From the NCBI RefSeq assembly GCF_021462225.1, contig NC_061811.1, forward strand, positions 20,920,663 to 20,984,662: 64,000 nucleotides of DNA, written 5' to 3'. The notes below the pieces were generated by a model, which was not told where the DNA came from, searched no databases, and worked only from the letters and a program-made list of their open reading frames with translations. The position numbers and the translations under genes are program-made. Shown here piece after piece: positions 36,389 through 49,107 of this stretch; within the stretch, counting starts at the first letter, position 1, and every line of letters starts with the position of its first letter. The stretch comes from Girardinichthys multiradiatus (lineage: Eukaryota; Chordata; Actinopteri; Cyprinodontiformes; Goodeidae).

Positions 36389-36419
36389 AATCCTTTAGAA
36401 AAAAAAAAAAAAAATCCTT

Positions 36420-39400
36420 GGAAGTCCCTGGTAAGAAGTAGTTATCATACCCGTTGTCTTCCGCTTTATCCGGGACCGAGTCGCGGGGGCAGCAGACTCA
36501 ACAGAGACACCCAGACGTCCCTCTCCCCAGACACCTCCTCCGGCTCCTCCAGGGGCAGCCCAAGGCGTTCCTAGGCCAGCCGAGAGACATAGTCCCTCTA
36601 GCGTGTCCTGGGCTGTCCCTCGGGCCTCCTCCCAGTGGGACGTGCCTGGAACACCTCCCAGGGAAGGCGTCCAGGAGGCATACGGTATATCCGTCTGTCA
36701 ATCTCCCGCTCCATTCTCCCCTTACTTGTGAACAAGACCCCTCCACTTGAGGCAGGAACTCCCCTCCAAACTGAAGACGACAAGCCACCCTTTTCCGGTC
36801 GAGAACCATGGCCCCGGACTTGGAGGAGCTGATCTTCATCCCAGCACTCGGCTGCGAAATACCCCAGCACATGCTGTAAGTCTTGGCTAGAGGGGGCCAG
36901 CAGGACCACGTCATCTGCAAAAAGAAGAGACGAAATTCTCTGGTCTCCAAACCTGACCCCCTCTGGCCCATGGATGCACCTAGAAATCCTGTCCATAAAA
37001 GTTAAGAACAGGACCGGTGACAAAGGGCACCCCTGTCGGAGTCCAACATGCACCCGGAACAGGTCCGACTTAGTGCCGGCAATGCGGACTAAACTCCTGC
37101 TCCGCTTGTGCAGAGACCAGATGGTCCCTAATAAAGGGTCCCCGATTCCATATTTCTGGAGCACCCCCCACAGGGCATCACGAGGATCACAGTCGAATGC
37201 TTTCTCCAGGTCCACAAAACACATGTGGACCAGTTGGGCAAACTCCCATGAACCCTCGAGTACCCTGTAGAGGCTGTAGAGTTGGTCCAGTGTTCCACAG
37301 CCGGGACGAAAACCACACTGCTCCTCCTGAAGCCGAGGTTCGACTATCGGCCGGACTCTCTCCTCTCCAATACCCTGGCGTAGGCCTTACCAGGGAGACT
37401 GGGGAATGTGATCCCCCTGTAGTTGGAACACACCCTCCAGTCACCCTTCTTATGAAGGGTGACCACCACCCGAGTCTGCCAGTCCTGAGGCATGGTCCCT
37501 GACCACCACGCAATGTTGAAGAGGCATGTCATCCATGGTAGCCCCACAACATCCAGAGACTTGAGGTACTTAGGGCGGATCTCATCCACCCCCGCAGCCC
37601 TGCCACTGTGGAGATTTTTAACCACCTTGGTGACTTCAGCCTGGGTGATGAAAGAATCTAACACCGAGTCCCCAGCCTCTGTTTCCACCAGGGAATGCGG
37701 GATGGCAGGATTGAGGAGATCCTCGAAGTACTCCTTCCACCGCCCGATAATGTCCACAGTCGAGGTCAGCAGCCTCCCACCCCAACTGTAAACAGTGTTG
37801 GCGAAGCACTGTTTCCCCTTCCTGAGGTGCCGGACGGTTTGCCAGAATCGCTTCAAGACCAACTGGTAGTCCTTCCCCATGGCCTCACCGAACTCCGCCC
37901 AGGTCCAAGTTTTTGCCTCTGCCACATCCCGGGCAGTGGCACGCTTGGCCTCAAGGTACCCATCAGCCGCCTCAGGAGTCCCACAAGCCAACCACAGCCG
38001 ATAGGACTCCTTCTTCAGCTTGACAGCGTCCCTTACTGCTGGTATCCACCACCAGGTTAGGGGATTGTCACTGCGACAGGTATCGCAGACCTCACGGCCA
38101 CAGCTACAGGCAGCAGCATCGACAATAGATGCGGAGAACATGGTCCACTCGGACTGTATGTCTCCAACATCCCACGGAATCTAGTCAAAGCTCTCCCGGA
38201 GGTGGGAGTTGAATACATCCCTGGCCAAGGGTTCCGCCAGACGTTCCCAGCAGACATTCACTATGCGCTTGGGCCTGCCAAGTTTGTCCGGCTTTCTCCT
38301 CTTCCAGCGGATCCAGCTCACCACCAGGTGGTGATCAGTGGACAGCTCAGCCACTCTCTTCACCCAAGTGTCCAAAACATGTGGCCGAAAGTCTGATGAT
38401 ACAACAACAAAGTCGATCATTGACCTCCTGCCTAGGGTGTCCAGGTGCCAAGTGCACTGATGGACACTCTTATGTTTGAACATGGTGTTCATTATGGACA
38501 ATCCGTGACTAGCACATAAGTCCAATAACAAAACACCACTTAGATTCAGATCGGGGAGGCCATTCCTTCCGATCACGCCTCTCCAGGTGTAACTGTCATT
38601 TCCCACGTGGGCGTTGAAGTCCCCCAGCAGAATAATGGAGTCCCCAGGAGGGGCACTATACAGCACCCCCGACTGGGACTTTAAGAAGGCCTTGTACTCC
38701 GCACTACCGCTCGGCCCGAAACGACAGTCAGAGACCTGTCCCCAACCCAAAGGCACAGAGATGTGACTCTCTCATCCACTGAGGTAAACCCCAACACGAG
38801 ACGGCTGAGCAGGAGGGCGACAAGCAAACCCACCCCAGCCTGCCGCCTCTCCCTGTGGGTTACTCCAGAGTAGAAGAGAGTCCAGCCCCTCTCGACGAGA
38901 TGTGTTCCAGAGCCCACACTGTGCGTGGAGGCAAGCCCGACTATTTCTAGTTGATATCTCTTGACCTCCCGCACAAGCTCAGGCTCCTTCCCCCCCAGCG
39001 AGGTGACATTCCACGTCCCTCGAGCCTGCCAAAGCATCCATGGATTGGGCTGCTGAGGTCCCCACCTTCGTCCGCCGCCCAATCCTCTTTGCACCGGTCC
39101 CGTACGGTTCCCCCTGCAGGTGATGGGCCCACTGGGGGATGGCCTCGTGTTTCTCGTTCAGGCTTGGCCCAGCTGGGTCCCGCGAGAAGCAACCTGGCCA
39201 CCAGGCGCTCTCCGACGAGTCCCAACCCCAGGCCTTCCTCCAGGGTAGGACCCCGGCTCCACCATACCGGGCGATGTCACGTGCCTCGATTTAGTAGTCC
39301 TCATGAAGGTGTCTTGAACCGCTCTTTGTCTAACCTGTCACATAGAGCCTGTTTGCCATGGGAGACCCTACCAGGGGCATTTAAGCCCCAGACAACATAG
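36420..39400 (-). mobile_element. APE-type LINE (RTE-like), nearly full span but decayed
   Basis: About 3 kb of GC-rich sequence on the minus strand, sharply different in composition from the AT-rich neighbourhood. The 3' end at about 36440 (CCGCTTTATCCGGGACCGAG, plus sense) lies just beyond an A-run at 36400-36415 and the 5' end of the L2-like LINE. The clade is judged by eye as RTE-like; other APE clades are possible. Confidence 0.8.
36598..39094 (-). pseudogene. APE endonuclease-reverse transcriptase, frameshifted
   Basis: Pieces in order on the minus strand. GTWNVTSLGGKEPELVREV (39094-38681) starts the endonuclease. [29 protein letters not shown] and [12 protein letters not shown] (38756-38181) are its catalytic blocks. 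A linker follows to CSNYRGITFPSLPGK (38141-37344), then FVDLEKAFD, GLRQGCPLSPVLF and SLLFADDVVLLA (37224-36598), the RT core with FADD. Frames change at about 38700, 38170, 37340 and 36840. Near 36680 the frame jumps from EREIDRRI to YRMPPGRLP, an internal deletion of most of the thumb. The catalytic motifs themselves look intact. Confidence 0.85.
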
Positions 39401-39433
39401 CCTCTAGTTAAATAATTCTAGAATTAGTTAAAA

Positions 39434-39462
39434 ACTAATTATAGTTTTGAACTATAATTAGT
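39434..39462. repeat. Perfect 13-bp AT-rich hairpin
   Basis: ACTAATTATAGTT pairs exactly with AACTATAATTAGT across a three-base loop. Related AACTAATTAT words occur on both sides, just outside the 5' end of the RTE-like LINE. Confidence 0.85.
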
Positions 39463-39548
39463 AAAAAAATAACTAATTATAAAATTATTCTTTACTTCAC
39501 TGAATGCACTTTATACAGCTGAAATCACTCCAATCCACATCAACTGAA

Positions 39549-39645
39549 TTAAGTACGGTGTTCCTCAAAGCTCTGTCTTGGGGCCTGTTTTATTTGTCAT
39601 TTATTTATCCATTTTATCCCTTAGCTTAAGAATCTGGCTGTCCTC
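39549..39645 (+). pseudogene. LINE reverse transcriptase fragment (L2-like)
   Basis: The plus strand encodes YGVPQSSVLGPVLFVIYL, the conserved RT block preceding the YADD motif in L2-type polymerases (GVPQGS-x-LGP). About 30 codons remain, without catalytic Asp residues. Confidence 0.6.
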
Positions 39646-41645
39646 CTCAGCAATCATTCTATTATTCTAACACACCATATTTGTTGAGATTGCAGTTTGC
39701 TAACCTTTGTAGATTGTCCTTTATAGAAATCGGAGTTACAGTTTTTGTTTCAGAGATGCAAAAATGCTAAAACAAGTTTGATTTGTGTCCGTGTGCTTTT
39801 ATGTTTTGCCACAGAACTACATTTAAAGATGTTGCTTATGCATGTAGCACAGTTTGGGCAACATCGTTTTGTATGCTAAAGGTTAATCTCCCTTTCCTTA
39901 TTTGTTTTATGCAACATTTAGTAATGAAATGTTGATGACCATCCTACACTAAAGCTGCTTTACAGAGCAACCCTCAATCCTTTAAACACCTCCACCCATG
40001 CAATGAGACTTGTGCATCATGATTATCGTTAAACAGCTAATATAAGAAACAGACAACAACATTTTATTCCAGCTTGATTTTTTTTTTTCTTTAACACATG
40101 TATTATGGAGCAAAAGGCCTGTTTAGTTGACTCACATGCCATGAGCTGTAGAACTAAACAAAGCAGCCTACGTTGTTGTAAGAGCACACCAGGTTCAACG
40201 CAGAGGAGGTTTGAAAAGCTGTGAGTTAATGGCTGAAGTCATACAGTGATAAATCATGTGCAGGTGGAAGAAGTGAAGAAGTGCTGTTCATTATTCAAAA
40301 ATGGACTGAACAAGTGGACTTGTACAAAGTAGTTCTATAGGTTGGTGAGACACTGATCAAATTTGCGCATTGGTAGAGGAGCAAACTAGGGAAAAGTTTT
40401 TTTCTTCAATTCAATTAAAAAAAATTCAAAAATACTTTTTTGATTTCCGAGGAGAAATTAAAATTCCAGTACAACCCATCCAGACACACAGCATGACACA
40501 AGACAAGGGGGGACGGGTCACCGAGGCTTTGCTCTCCACTCATAGGCGCTGCCCTTGCTAGATGAGAAAAGAGGCCACTTTAGGTAAGTAGAGGGGGAAA
40601 GAAAATCATATTTCACTCTTGAGATTGCAAAAAACCTCAGTACAAAGAAGCAACACATATACAAAACAACATCATACAAGACACAGAGCTAAAGCAAGGC
40701 AGATATGGGAGGGTGTGGGAGACAGAGAAAACGCATCCTCCTCCACTGAGAGCAGAAAAAGAAAGAGGTATGAGGTCAAGCTATTGTTCCTAACTATCTA
40801 TGGGTGATCTTTTAATCTTTTAAGCAATACTTTCCAGGGAAGCACAAGTTTTAATACACGTCTGTGTATGACATTGAATAGTTGGTAAAGTGATTTTTAT
40901 AAATAGCTCCACCTTTCATTAACATTCATGGAGATGAGTCCTTTACAAAGATCAAAACAACAGCAGGATGTAGGGATGTACAGAGTGTTTAATCTGACTC
41001 CAAATCTTTCAGGCGCTTTGTTTGCAACTCAGATGACACATATGCAAATCCCTACAGATAGAGGGTGTCACAAGATATTCAGCAACCTGTCATTTTTACC
41101 GTGATAGGTGTTTGCAGACAAATATTGGATGTGACTTGCAGGCTCTTCCTGCAGCTCTTCAGCCAAATTTGGACAGGTATCGAGCTCAAACAACTGAAGA
41201 GTGACTACAAAAATATTAAGGACCACAATGGCCTGAGTGCTTCATACTGAAAGCCATGGCTTTGGTTCGAAATAATGGAAGCAATTTATGGGCATCGACC
41301 CCATGAGGTGTAGACCGAAAGGTGGTCTGGACTCTGCAACCTCACTGTTTTGAGAGGACATGATGTGTGATGGTAAGTATTTATTATACTTTGCTTAGCA
41401 CATGATGCAGCTGTCAATGGAAACACAACATGTTTTGTGCCAAGTAAAGCGAGGTAGAGCAGAGTGGAGCCGTTTGAACCTGGAACCGTGAATGGAAAAA
41501 AGGACTTAAGGAGAGTCCACACTAGATATCAACTTACTCTGTTAAAACAATGTTTACGGAGTTTACATTGGTTGTTATAAGGTAATACTTAAATATTTCA
41601 TAAACTGAAATAAAGATCCACAGCTCAGGTGGGAGAATATGCTCG
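39646..41645. other. Unassigned 2-kb stretch
   Basis: No gene or repeat family recognised. Frames of 60-78 codons here lack domain features. Confidence 0.45.
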
Positions 41646-42538
41646 AGCAGCAGTCCCCAACCCCAAGTCAATTGGTACCGGGCCGCATAGAATGAATACT
41701 AAATAAAACGTAACTTATGTATCTGATTCTAAACAAGGTTTTATTTTGAAAAATTACCACATTCTCTCCGCCACATGACTCACTCTTGACGTAGGTCAAG
41801 ATGCTTGCCTCGGTCACATGGCTACCTTCTAAAGGGGTTACTCCCGCCAGTAACACATAATCCATTACCAACTCGTGCTAGCAAAATGAACAAAAAACAA
41901 ACGTCTTTGGAAAGTTTCTTTACACTGGATAAAAGAGCCAGTGAGGAGACATAAAAAGAGCTTACATCTTCAAAGAAAAAGAAAGCTGCATTTAACAGAC
42001 AATACCAGGAGTCCTACTTTAAATATGGCTTTATTGCGACAGATTGTTCCCACGCACCAAGCCCGCTCCGCATAATATGCAGTGACCGGCTCACTAATGA
42101 GGCAATATAGCCTTCAAAATTGCTTCGCCACTTTCTGCATTAAAATGTAGGCCTTTGGAGTATTTTGAAAGAAAGCGTGAACAAGGACAGAAGCAATTAC
42201 TGAATGCCATTCACTATTGGTGAGGAATGGATTTGCTGTGAAATTCTAGGAGAGGCTGTGGGTAAAAAGATAGCACAGGTGCCTCTTTAGGCTAGCACCG
42301 TTACTTGGCACTTTGGGGAAACAGCAGAGGACATTGAGACAATTGCTGGAGAGGATTAATACATCTCCGTCGTACGCATTCCAGGTTGACCAGTCTACTG
42401 ATATTGACAACAAAGCAATACTTCTTGTTTATGTGAGATATGTTTATCAGGAGGATGTGCATGCGAATATGTTATGTGCATTATCGTTGCCAACCAGAAC
42501 CACAGCTGCAGAACTATTCAAGTCGCTGGATGATTATA

Positions 42539-44104
42539 CAGGTCCTTCTCAAAATATTAGCATATTGTGATAAAGTTCATTATTTTCCATAATGTCATGA
42601 TCAAAATTTAACATTCATATATTTTAGATTTATTACACACAAACTGAAATATTTCAGGTCTTTTATTGTCTTAATACGGATGATTTTGGCAAACAGCTCA
42701 TGAAAACCCAAAATTCCTATCTCACAAAATTAGCATATTTCATCCGACCAATAAAAGAAAAGTGTTTTTAATACAAAAAACGTCAACCTTCAAATAATCA
42801 TGTACAGTTATGCACTCAATACTTGGTCGGGAATCCTTTTGCAGAAATGACAGCTTCAATGCGGCGTGGCATGGAGGCAATCAGCTTGTGGCACTGCTGA
42901 GGTCTTATGGAGGCCCAGGATGCTTCCATGGTGGCCTTTAGCTCATCCAGAGTGTTGGGTCTTGAGTCTCTCAACGTTCTCTTCACAATATCCCACAGAT
43001 TCTCTATGGGGTTCAGGTCAGGAGAGTTGGCAGGCCAATTGAGCACAGTGATACCATGGTCAGTAAACCATTTACCAGTGGTTTTGGCACTGTGAGCAGG
43101 TGCCAGGTCGTGCTGAAAAATGAAATCTTCATCTCCATAAAGCTTTTCAGCAGATGGAAGCATGAAGTGCTCCAAAATCTCCTGATAGCTAGCTGCATTG
43201 ACCCTGCCCTTGATAAAACACAGTGGACCAACACCAGCAGCTGACACTGCAACCCAGACCATCACTGACTGTGGGTACTTGACACTGGACTTCTGGCATT
43301 TTGGCATTTCCTTCTCCCCAGTCTTCCTCTAGACTCTGGCACCTTGATTTCCAAATGACATGCAGAATTTGCTTTCATCCGAAAAAAGTACTTTGGACCA
43401 CTGAGCAGCAGTCCAGTGCTGCTACTCTGTAGCCCAGGTCAGGTGCTTCTGCCGCTGTTTCTGGTTCAAAAGTGGCTTGACCTGGGGAATGCGGCACCTG
43501 TAGCCCATTTCCTGCACACGCCTGTGCACGGTGGCTCTGGATGTTTCTACTCCAGACTCAGTCCACTGCTTCCGCAGGTCCCCCAAGGTCTGGAATCGGC
43601 CCTTCTCCACAATCTTCCTCAGGGTCCGGTCACCTCTTCTCGTTGTGCAGCGTTTTCTGCCACACTTTTTCCTTCCCACAGATTTCCCACTGAGGTGCCT
43701 TGATACAGCACTCTGGGAACAGCCTATTCATTCAGAAATTTATTTCTGTGTCTTACCCTCTTGCTTGAGGGTGTCAATAGTGGCCTTCTGGACAGCAGTC
43801 AGGCTGGGAGTTTTAAAGGCCTCAGGAATCTTTTGCAGGTGTTTAGAGTTAACTCGTTGATTCAGATGATTAGGTTCATAGCTCGTTTAGAGACCCTTTT
43901 AATGATATGCTAATTTTGTGAGATAGGAATTTAAGGTTTTCATGAGCTGTATGCCAAAATCATCCATATTAAGACAATGAAAGACCTGAAATATTTCAGT
44001 TAGTGTGAAATGAATCTAAAATATATGAATGTTACATTTTCATCATGACATTATGGAAAATAATGAACTTTATCACAATGTGCTAATATTTTGAGAAGGA
44101 CCTG
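42539..44104 (-). mobile_element. Tc1/mariner transposon (copy 2), nested in hAT
   Basis: Same family as 6631-8198. The ends are CAGGTCCTTCTC and GAGAAGGACCTG, the inverted repeats are about 200 bp, and TA duplications lie at 42537-42538 and 44105-44106. It is inserted in a TA of the hAT transposase frame, so it is younger than the hAT element. Confidence 0.93.
42816..43800 (-). pseudogene. Tc1-like transposase of copy 2, start deleted and several stops
   Basis: It keeps the 14 residues that copy 1 lacks (VKPLLNQKQRQKHL) and the catalytic blocks FSDESKF, FQHDLAPAHS and DLNPIENLWD. It has lost the start: about 44 bp around the ATG are missing between CAGG repeats near 43800. In-frame stops occur near 43740 (two), near 43425 (E followed by a stop before QHWTAAQ) and near 43330 (a Trp codon changed to TAG). 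It cannot make active transposase. Confidence 0.9.
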
Positions 44105-44599
44105 TATATCAAGAAAACTGAAATGGTCATTTTGTGTCGGCATACGCGCAGACAGAGCTGCTGCCATGACCGGACAGCTGTCTGGTTTAACTGCTCAGAT
44201 TAAGGAAGTTGCACCTGAATGTGAGTCTATGCATTACATCATTCAGAGGACAATGCTGGCTTACAGAAAAATGCCACTGGAACTTAAAAGTGTATTGGAT
44301 TATGCAGTTAAAGTTATTAACCACATCAAAGCACACGCCCTTAATTTGCGCCTGTTCGAGCTGCTTTATGAGGAGATGTACGCTGAGCATAGACGTCTTC
44401 TCTTATATACAGAAATAAGATGATTATCCCAAAGGAAATCGCTGGCCAGAGTATTTGAATTATGAGAGCCGCTGCAGAGTTTTCTCTCAGAAAAAAAGTC
44501 ACCTATGGCTGCACATTTCACTGATGAGGAATGGGTCACAAAACTCGCTTACTTGTGTGACATATTAAACCTGCTCACCTTACCCACATTTAGACCTTC

Positions 44600-45721
44600 A
44601 TAAACATACACACAGCTTTTTTTCCTTTCACTATTCAACCACATTTACATGTTACTAAAAAAGGCAACATAGTCTAATTTATATCTGTTCGGCACAATTT
44701 TTCATGTAAATTTACCTTTCACCCAATTTATGATCGTAAAAGTGTTGACTACTATAACACCCCTACTAAATTAATAAACAGAAGTCCAGTGATCTTATTC
44801 TTATCAATCTTTGCAAATATGAAAGTATTTCACAAATATCACATTAGAAGAAACATATCATTCCAGCCTGGATACCTTTATACTGAAGCATTTACAGTCC
44901 AAAGAGAATAAAGCAAATTTGGATCCCACTCAACTTTTTATTTAGTAAAACTAAGAGGTCGCAAACTTTAAAATGTTCCCTGCTGTGCCCCGCTGAAAAG
45001 TTCCTTTGGTCAATTTTTCTGTTGCCCCAATACATTTCACCCTAAACCAACTATACTAGTTTATCTCATAGAAAGTTTTGAAATGTTAACACAAAATAAG
45101 CCAAAAATGGCATTTCTGTATTGATTTCTCAACATATATAATAAATGACAAACTGGATGTTTGGAACATCATCCTTTTATCTCTTTGGCTTTTCTTATTG
45201 AAATCCCTGATGATAAACTGTGTAATACGAAAACAAACTAAAGAACTGTTATCTATGAATATATAGCTGGCTTTATTCAAACCCTCCAGAGTCCTGTAGG
45301 TTCTCTTTGGACTGATGAGTTCTTCACACCATGCTGACATGACAAATACTTCGAAAAGAATGATTTACAGCCTGTGTGATGCATTCGTACTTGAGTCCTC
45401 AGCAGGATTGATGACACAAACATACATTTATCAGTTCCGTCTGTAGCTGTATAAGTGGCAGATTCAAAGCCGTCAGCCTGATGGGGTCCTTCTGTGTGTG
45501 CTTGCGTGTATTTAAGAAGACAAAATTTTCTCAGCCTTATTTATAGAGCACTTTGCAAACACAATATGAACCCAAACAGCTAAACAAAGCATTGCAATGG
45601 CAAACTAACTGGCAACCTAAAAGCAAGATACATTAAAACCACTATTAAAACCACCATAGTATTTATTAAAATAAAGTATAAATTCAAATGAAAAGAGTAA
45701 TATTATAAGAAAGGAATACAT
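44600..45721. other. Unassigned sequence
   Basis: No gene or repeat recognised between the hAT relic and the SINE-like fragment. Confidence 0.45.
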
Positions 45722-45895
45722 TAAAACAAGCATCAATCCATCAAGCCATTGTCTATAACCTCTTATCCTTGGAGAGTTGCGGGGGGTAACAATATGCAAA
45801 CTCCATGCAGAAAGAGCCCAGGCCAGAATTCAAAGTGGGGACCTCCTAGCTGCAGGACAACAGGGTTAACTACTGAGTCTCTGTGCAGCATCTAA
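45722..45895 (-). mobile_element. SINE-like fragment, relative of 22819-23160
   Basis: On the minus strand it reads from GCTGCACAGAGACTCAGTAG through CTTTCTGCATGGAGTTTGC to a typical CTATAACC-type 3' end. The middle of the 22819-23160 unit is missing. The A and B boxes are degraded. Confidence 0.55.
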
Positions 45896-47924
45896 AACAA
45901 GCATCATTCAGGTATACCCTACCTTACCATACCAAGCTCTGCTATCCTAATAAAGTATGGAGTCTTTCAAAGTGATACATTATGAAAAATTTTATGGTAA
46001 AGGATGTAAAACACATTCAAGAACCTACATACATCATGTTGTTTTGGGATTGCATATTGCAATAAAAGTTCATGAAGAACATTGCTGTTTGAGACATTTG
46101 AGGTTTTGCATGCAATGCGTAGTAATCAAAACATTTTGAAATCCAGAAAGACAATGTTGAAAATGATGTGGGTGAACTGTTCTTGGTGAAGGAAATGTTT
46201 TGCCACTCAGCTTGCATTGGAATTAAGTAGTCATGTAAGTAAAATTCAAAGGCAGGGACTATGTTGTATGGATCACTTTGGAAAAAGATGTGACATCAAG
46301 AGTGACCATATGACTGAGAGAGGTAATGTTCTAATGCAGAATGGGAGGAAGCCCACTCTCCTGGGTGAGAAGCAATCCCAATCAATGATTGCATATTGAT
46401 GCTTTATTGATGGCGCCACAGGGGGCTCCTGATATTGTTTACCTCTTCTGCTTCGGCCTAGGGAATATGCTAAGCAATCTAAAGAAGGATTCATCAGATA
46501 ATATAACTTTGTACCACCCTTCTGCTGTTCATCCTTATTTAGATCCGACCAAATTTTAGTCTGTCTTTCTTTTGGCAACATGTAACACCCTCCCTAAGTT
46601 AATTATTTAGAAGCAAGAAAAATAGAAACATGGTATGATTTGAGCAGGTTTAACAAGAACCAGACTAGTCGACTGGGTCACATCATATTTTGAATCATCA
46701 TTTTGAATTGAAAGTATTTTTGAATTGAATTGAATTGAATTGATATTCAAAACTGCAGGTCTTATGGGATGTTCCAGGTCTGCAATGATCAAAATAATTT
46801 TGGAAATAGTCCACAAAAGGATTGTTTGGTCATGTGGCAACAGGTTCATGGGGCCATGGCTCATCGACACACATGAGGAATGAAGGCCACCTTGTGGTCT
46901 GTTGCAACACACAAGCTACTGTAGCTCGAATTCCTGAAGTTAAAGCTGGTTCTGAGAGAAAGGTGTCAGAATAAACATAACAATGGAGTTTGTTGCATAT
47001 GATGCTGCAAAGCCACAGTCCAGTCAGGCCCAGTTGATGCCATGTAGGAGCTGTTTTCTCAGAAAAAGCGTAACCAACACATTATTATGCTGGTGGTCAT
47101 AATGTTAAGAGTCATTGGCAGCCAGAATCTTTAGCTACAAAACAAAATTCTAGTCAACTAATGTTTTTTGTATTCCTTTCATCCAGGTTATTTGATAAAT
47201 AGAGCTGGTTGTGTCTACACAAATATTCAGAGCAGATATTTTCTGTCTGAGTAACAACCAGCTACAAATGTACATATAAAGTTGTATATCTTTGATTTTT
47301 ATAGTTGCTGATTTATTCAGGATATTCAGAACTAAACAATAGTTTACTAAATTGTGAATCTACTGATTATTCTCATTTGCACTTTGCATCTTTTTGCTGT
47401 TCCTATTCACACTTAACGTATGAATTGAGTTTTCTCTGTTCACATATATAGGTACTGTTTAAACCACTTGATTCATTAGCATTAGTAGAGGTGTAATTAA
47501 AAGTGTTTATTTTTCTCTACTACAGTTTTTTTATGAATACAGTTCAGATCGAGATAGAAGGGATGTCGGAGGTGCATTCTTGCACATAATTGGGTGACAG
47601 TAAACACTGGATGAACAAATCCTAAATGCTAAGCATTTACATTTTTAATTTCTTCGCTTCCTCCGATTGCCTCAACTGATTCCTTTGGGAGTGGATGGCC
47701 AGATGAACTTCTGATTTTTTTTATGTAACATATTTTCAGTAGAGTTAAGCGACTATTCATGTTAATTAATTTCATTTTTGGGACTGTAGTTCAAAGTTAT
47801 TTATTTTTTTTTAATCACTTGTGCCACTTCTGTTACATGTACTGAAGTACTGTACTATCAGTGTTAGGTCCTCAGATGTCCAAGGTACAGGAAATATTGT
47901 CTAAACCAGTTAATTAATTCCTTC
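45896..47924. other. Unassigned sequence with a (TTGAA)n run
   Basis: No gene recognised. TTGAATTGAATTGAATTGAA-type repeats at 46721-46743 look like a stranded LINE tail. Frames of 60-102 codons here are featureless. Confidence 0.45.
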
Positions 47925-48180
47925 CTGCGTGAGCATGCAATCTTGGAACTGTTCCCGTCTGGGTTCAAAAAGTCACCATCAATAATTGTATCACCACTTC
48001 TTCTGACCACCCTAAGGGGATCCACAAGACTCCATTTCACTCTATCTTCATAGCTGCTGCCACTTCAGGCATTTTATCTTATTTTTTATTTTTATTTTTT
48101 TCTTATGCAGATGACTTCAAGATTTATTTTTCACTCAACCTAATTGCTGAATGTTCTGATTAATTACTTGTGAGAATGGA
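47925..48180 (+). pseudogene. L2-like reverse transcriptase remnant
   Basis: Plus-strand codons give a decayed ILELFPSGFKK block (family form: E-x-F-Q-S-G-F) and, after a T-rich insertion and frame changes, SYADDFKIYFSL with the YADD catalytic motif near 48105-48140. There is no continuous frame. Confidence 0.5.
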
Positions 48181-49103
48181 GCCAAGAGAGAGTAATAAAA
48201 ATCTTACTTTTTTCAGTTCAAGAGGTACTCAAAGATAAAGTTTTCTTTCGCTTTCTTATTAAATATTACTGCTCTTGTGTGTTTCTGTATTCCCTGGCCT
48301 GTATTTGCCTTCTACATTTGGTTTTATTGTTGAGGACTTACGTCAGCCTTTTTGTTTTTAAAGCACTTTAAAAGGTAGTAAGGTGTTAAAGAAGCATAAA
48401 AGCTGTCCAAATATAGATATTGTCCCTGGTTTAAATCCGTTATATTAACTATAATTTAAACTGACAACTGCTAATGATCTGTTTGGCATATGAGTCAATT
48501 GCAGCTTTCAATTATACACAATGGAACCCTAAATGCTTGAATTCTTGTTGGATTTTTACAACTTTATAACTGTTTGCACCTGAAAAGAAAAAAAAAGGCC
48601 CACAAGGTATGATGGTAGGTGGTTTTGTGGAAAAATGAAGAACACTACCTCCAGGCTTCAGAATCTCATTATCCATATTTTGTTGCTTGAATGAAAGCAG
48701 AGGTGTTGTTGGCAACAAATAACCACTATAACCAAGATAGTCAGGAAATCTCTGGAGCTTTGTAAAACTCCTCACTGCAGAGGGAGCTCGTCAATTGGAT
48801 TTGTGGGAGGATATTCTGTAGCTGTCACTGTGACAGAGTCAGAAATCACATGACACAACAAAGTCTTTCTATATCTAATAATGTGATACCATAGCTTTTG
48901 AGTGACAGTATATGTTTATTCGCACAGGTGGAAGTTATTTTCTCTGAGAGTATGAGCAGGTATTTGTTGTTAGCAAGAATAATTGTCTCCAATTCTTATG
49001 CAAGTTGTATACTATCTATTTACATTTATTGATGCATTTATCTAAGGACACATTCACATTCCGACCAAGGATCATACTACTGTAAAGTACTTTGTAATTG
49101 CTG
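48181..49103. other. Unassigned sequence
   Basis: No gene or repeat recognised. Confidence 0.45.
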
Positions 49104-49107
49104 TAAT

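Larger units (their letters stand above)
34085..36400 (-). mobile_element. L2-like LINE with ORF1 and part of ORF2, 3' end missing
   Basis: Minus-strand order from 36400 downward: ORF1 with coiled coil and esterase-type domain, then the start of ORF2 (apurinic endonuclease) fused by a deletion to the linker and the start of the RT. The element stops at about 34085 within the RT, next to the pyrimidine-rich block. L2-type LINE tails elsewhere in the window are 3' ends. This copy has the opposite half, so it was trimmed after insertion. Confidence 0.75.
41886..44590 (+). pseudogene. hAT (ZBED5-like) transposase, stops plus Tc1 insertion
   Basis: MNKKQTSLESFF begins at 41886. A decayed BED-type zinc-finger region follows (YFKYGFIATDCSHAP, RLTNEA, then a stop). 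The RNase-H-like transposase core is better kept: FQVDQSTDIDNKAILLVYV and ELFKSLDDYI (42313-42538). After the Tc1 come FCVGIRADRAAAMTGQLSG, ALNLRLFELLYEEMYAEH and a later AHFTDEEWVTKLAYLCDI segment. In relatives the QxDxSTD and CxDGAAAMTG blocks carry catalytic Asp residues; here the second reads IRADRAAAM, with DG changed to DR. The same family gave rise to the vertebrate ZBED5-type genes, but stops in the first third make this copy dead. Confidence 0.75.
41646..44600 (+). mobile_element. hAT element relic, split by a Tc1 insertion
   Basis: The left end CAGCAGTCCCCAACCCCAAG, followed by GGTACCGGGCCGC, resembles hAT terminal sequence. A transposase-like gene follows and is interrupted at 42537 by a 1.57-kb Tc1 with TA duplications. 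It resumes at 44105. The right side ends near 44590 without a recognisable inverted partner, so the 3' end is truncated. Confidence 0.7.

Noticed and set aside
36454..36832. Plus-strand frames within the RTE-like LINE (98 and 65 codons)
   Set aside because: Antisense shadows of GC-rich LINE coding sequence.
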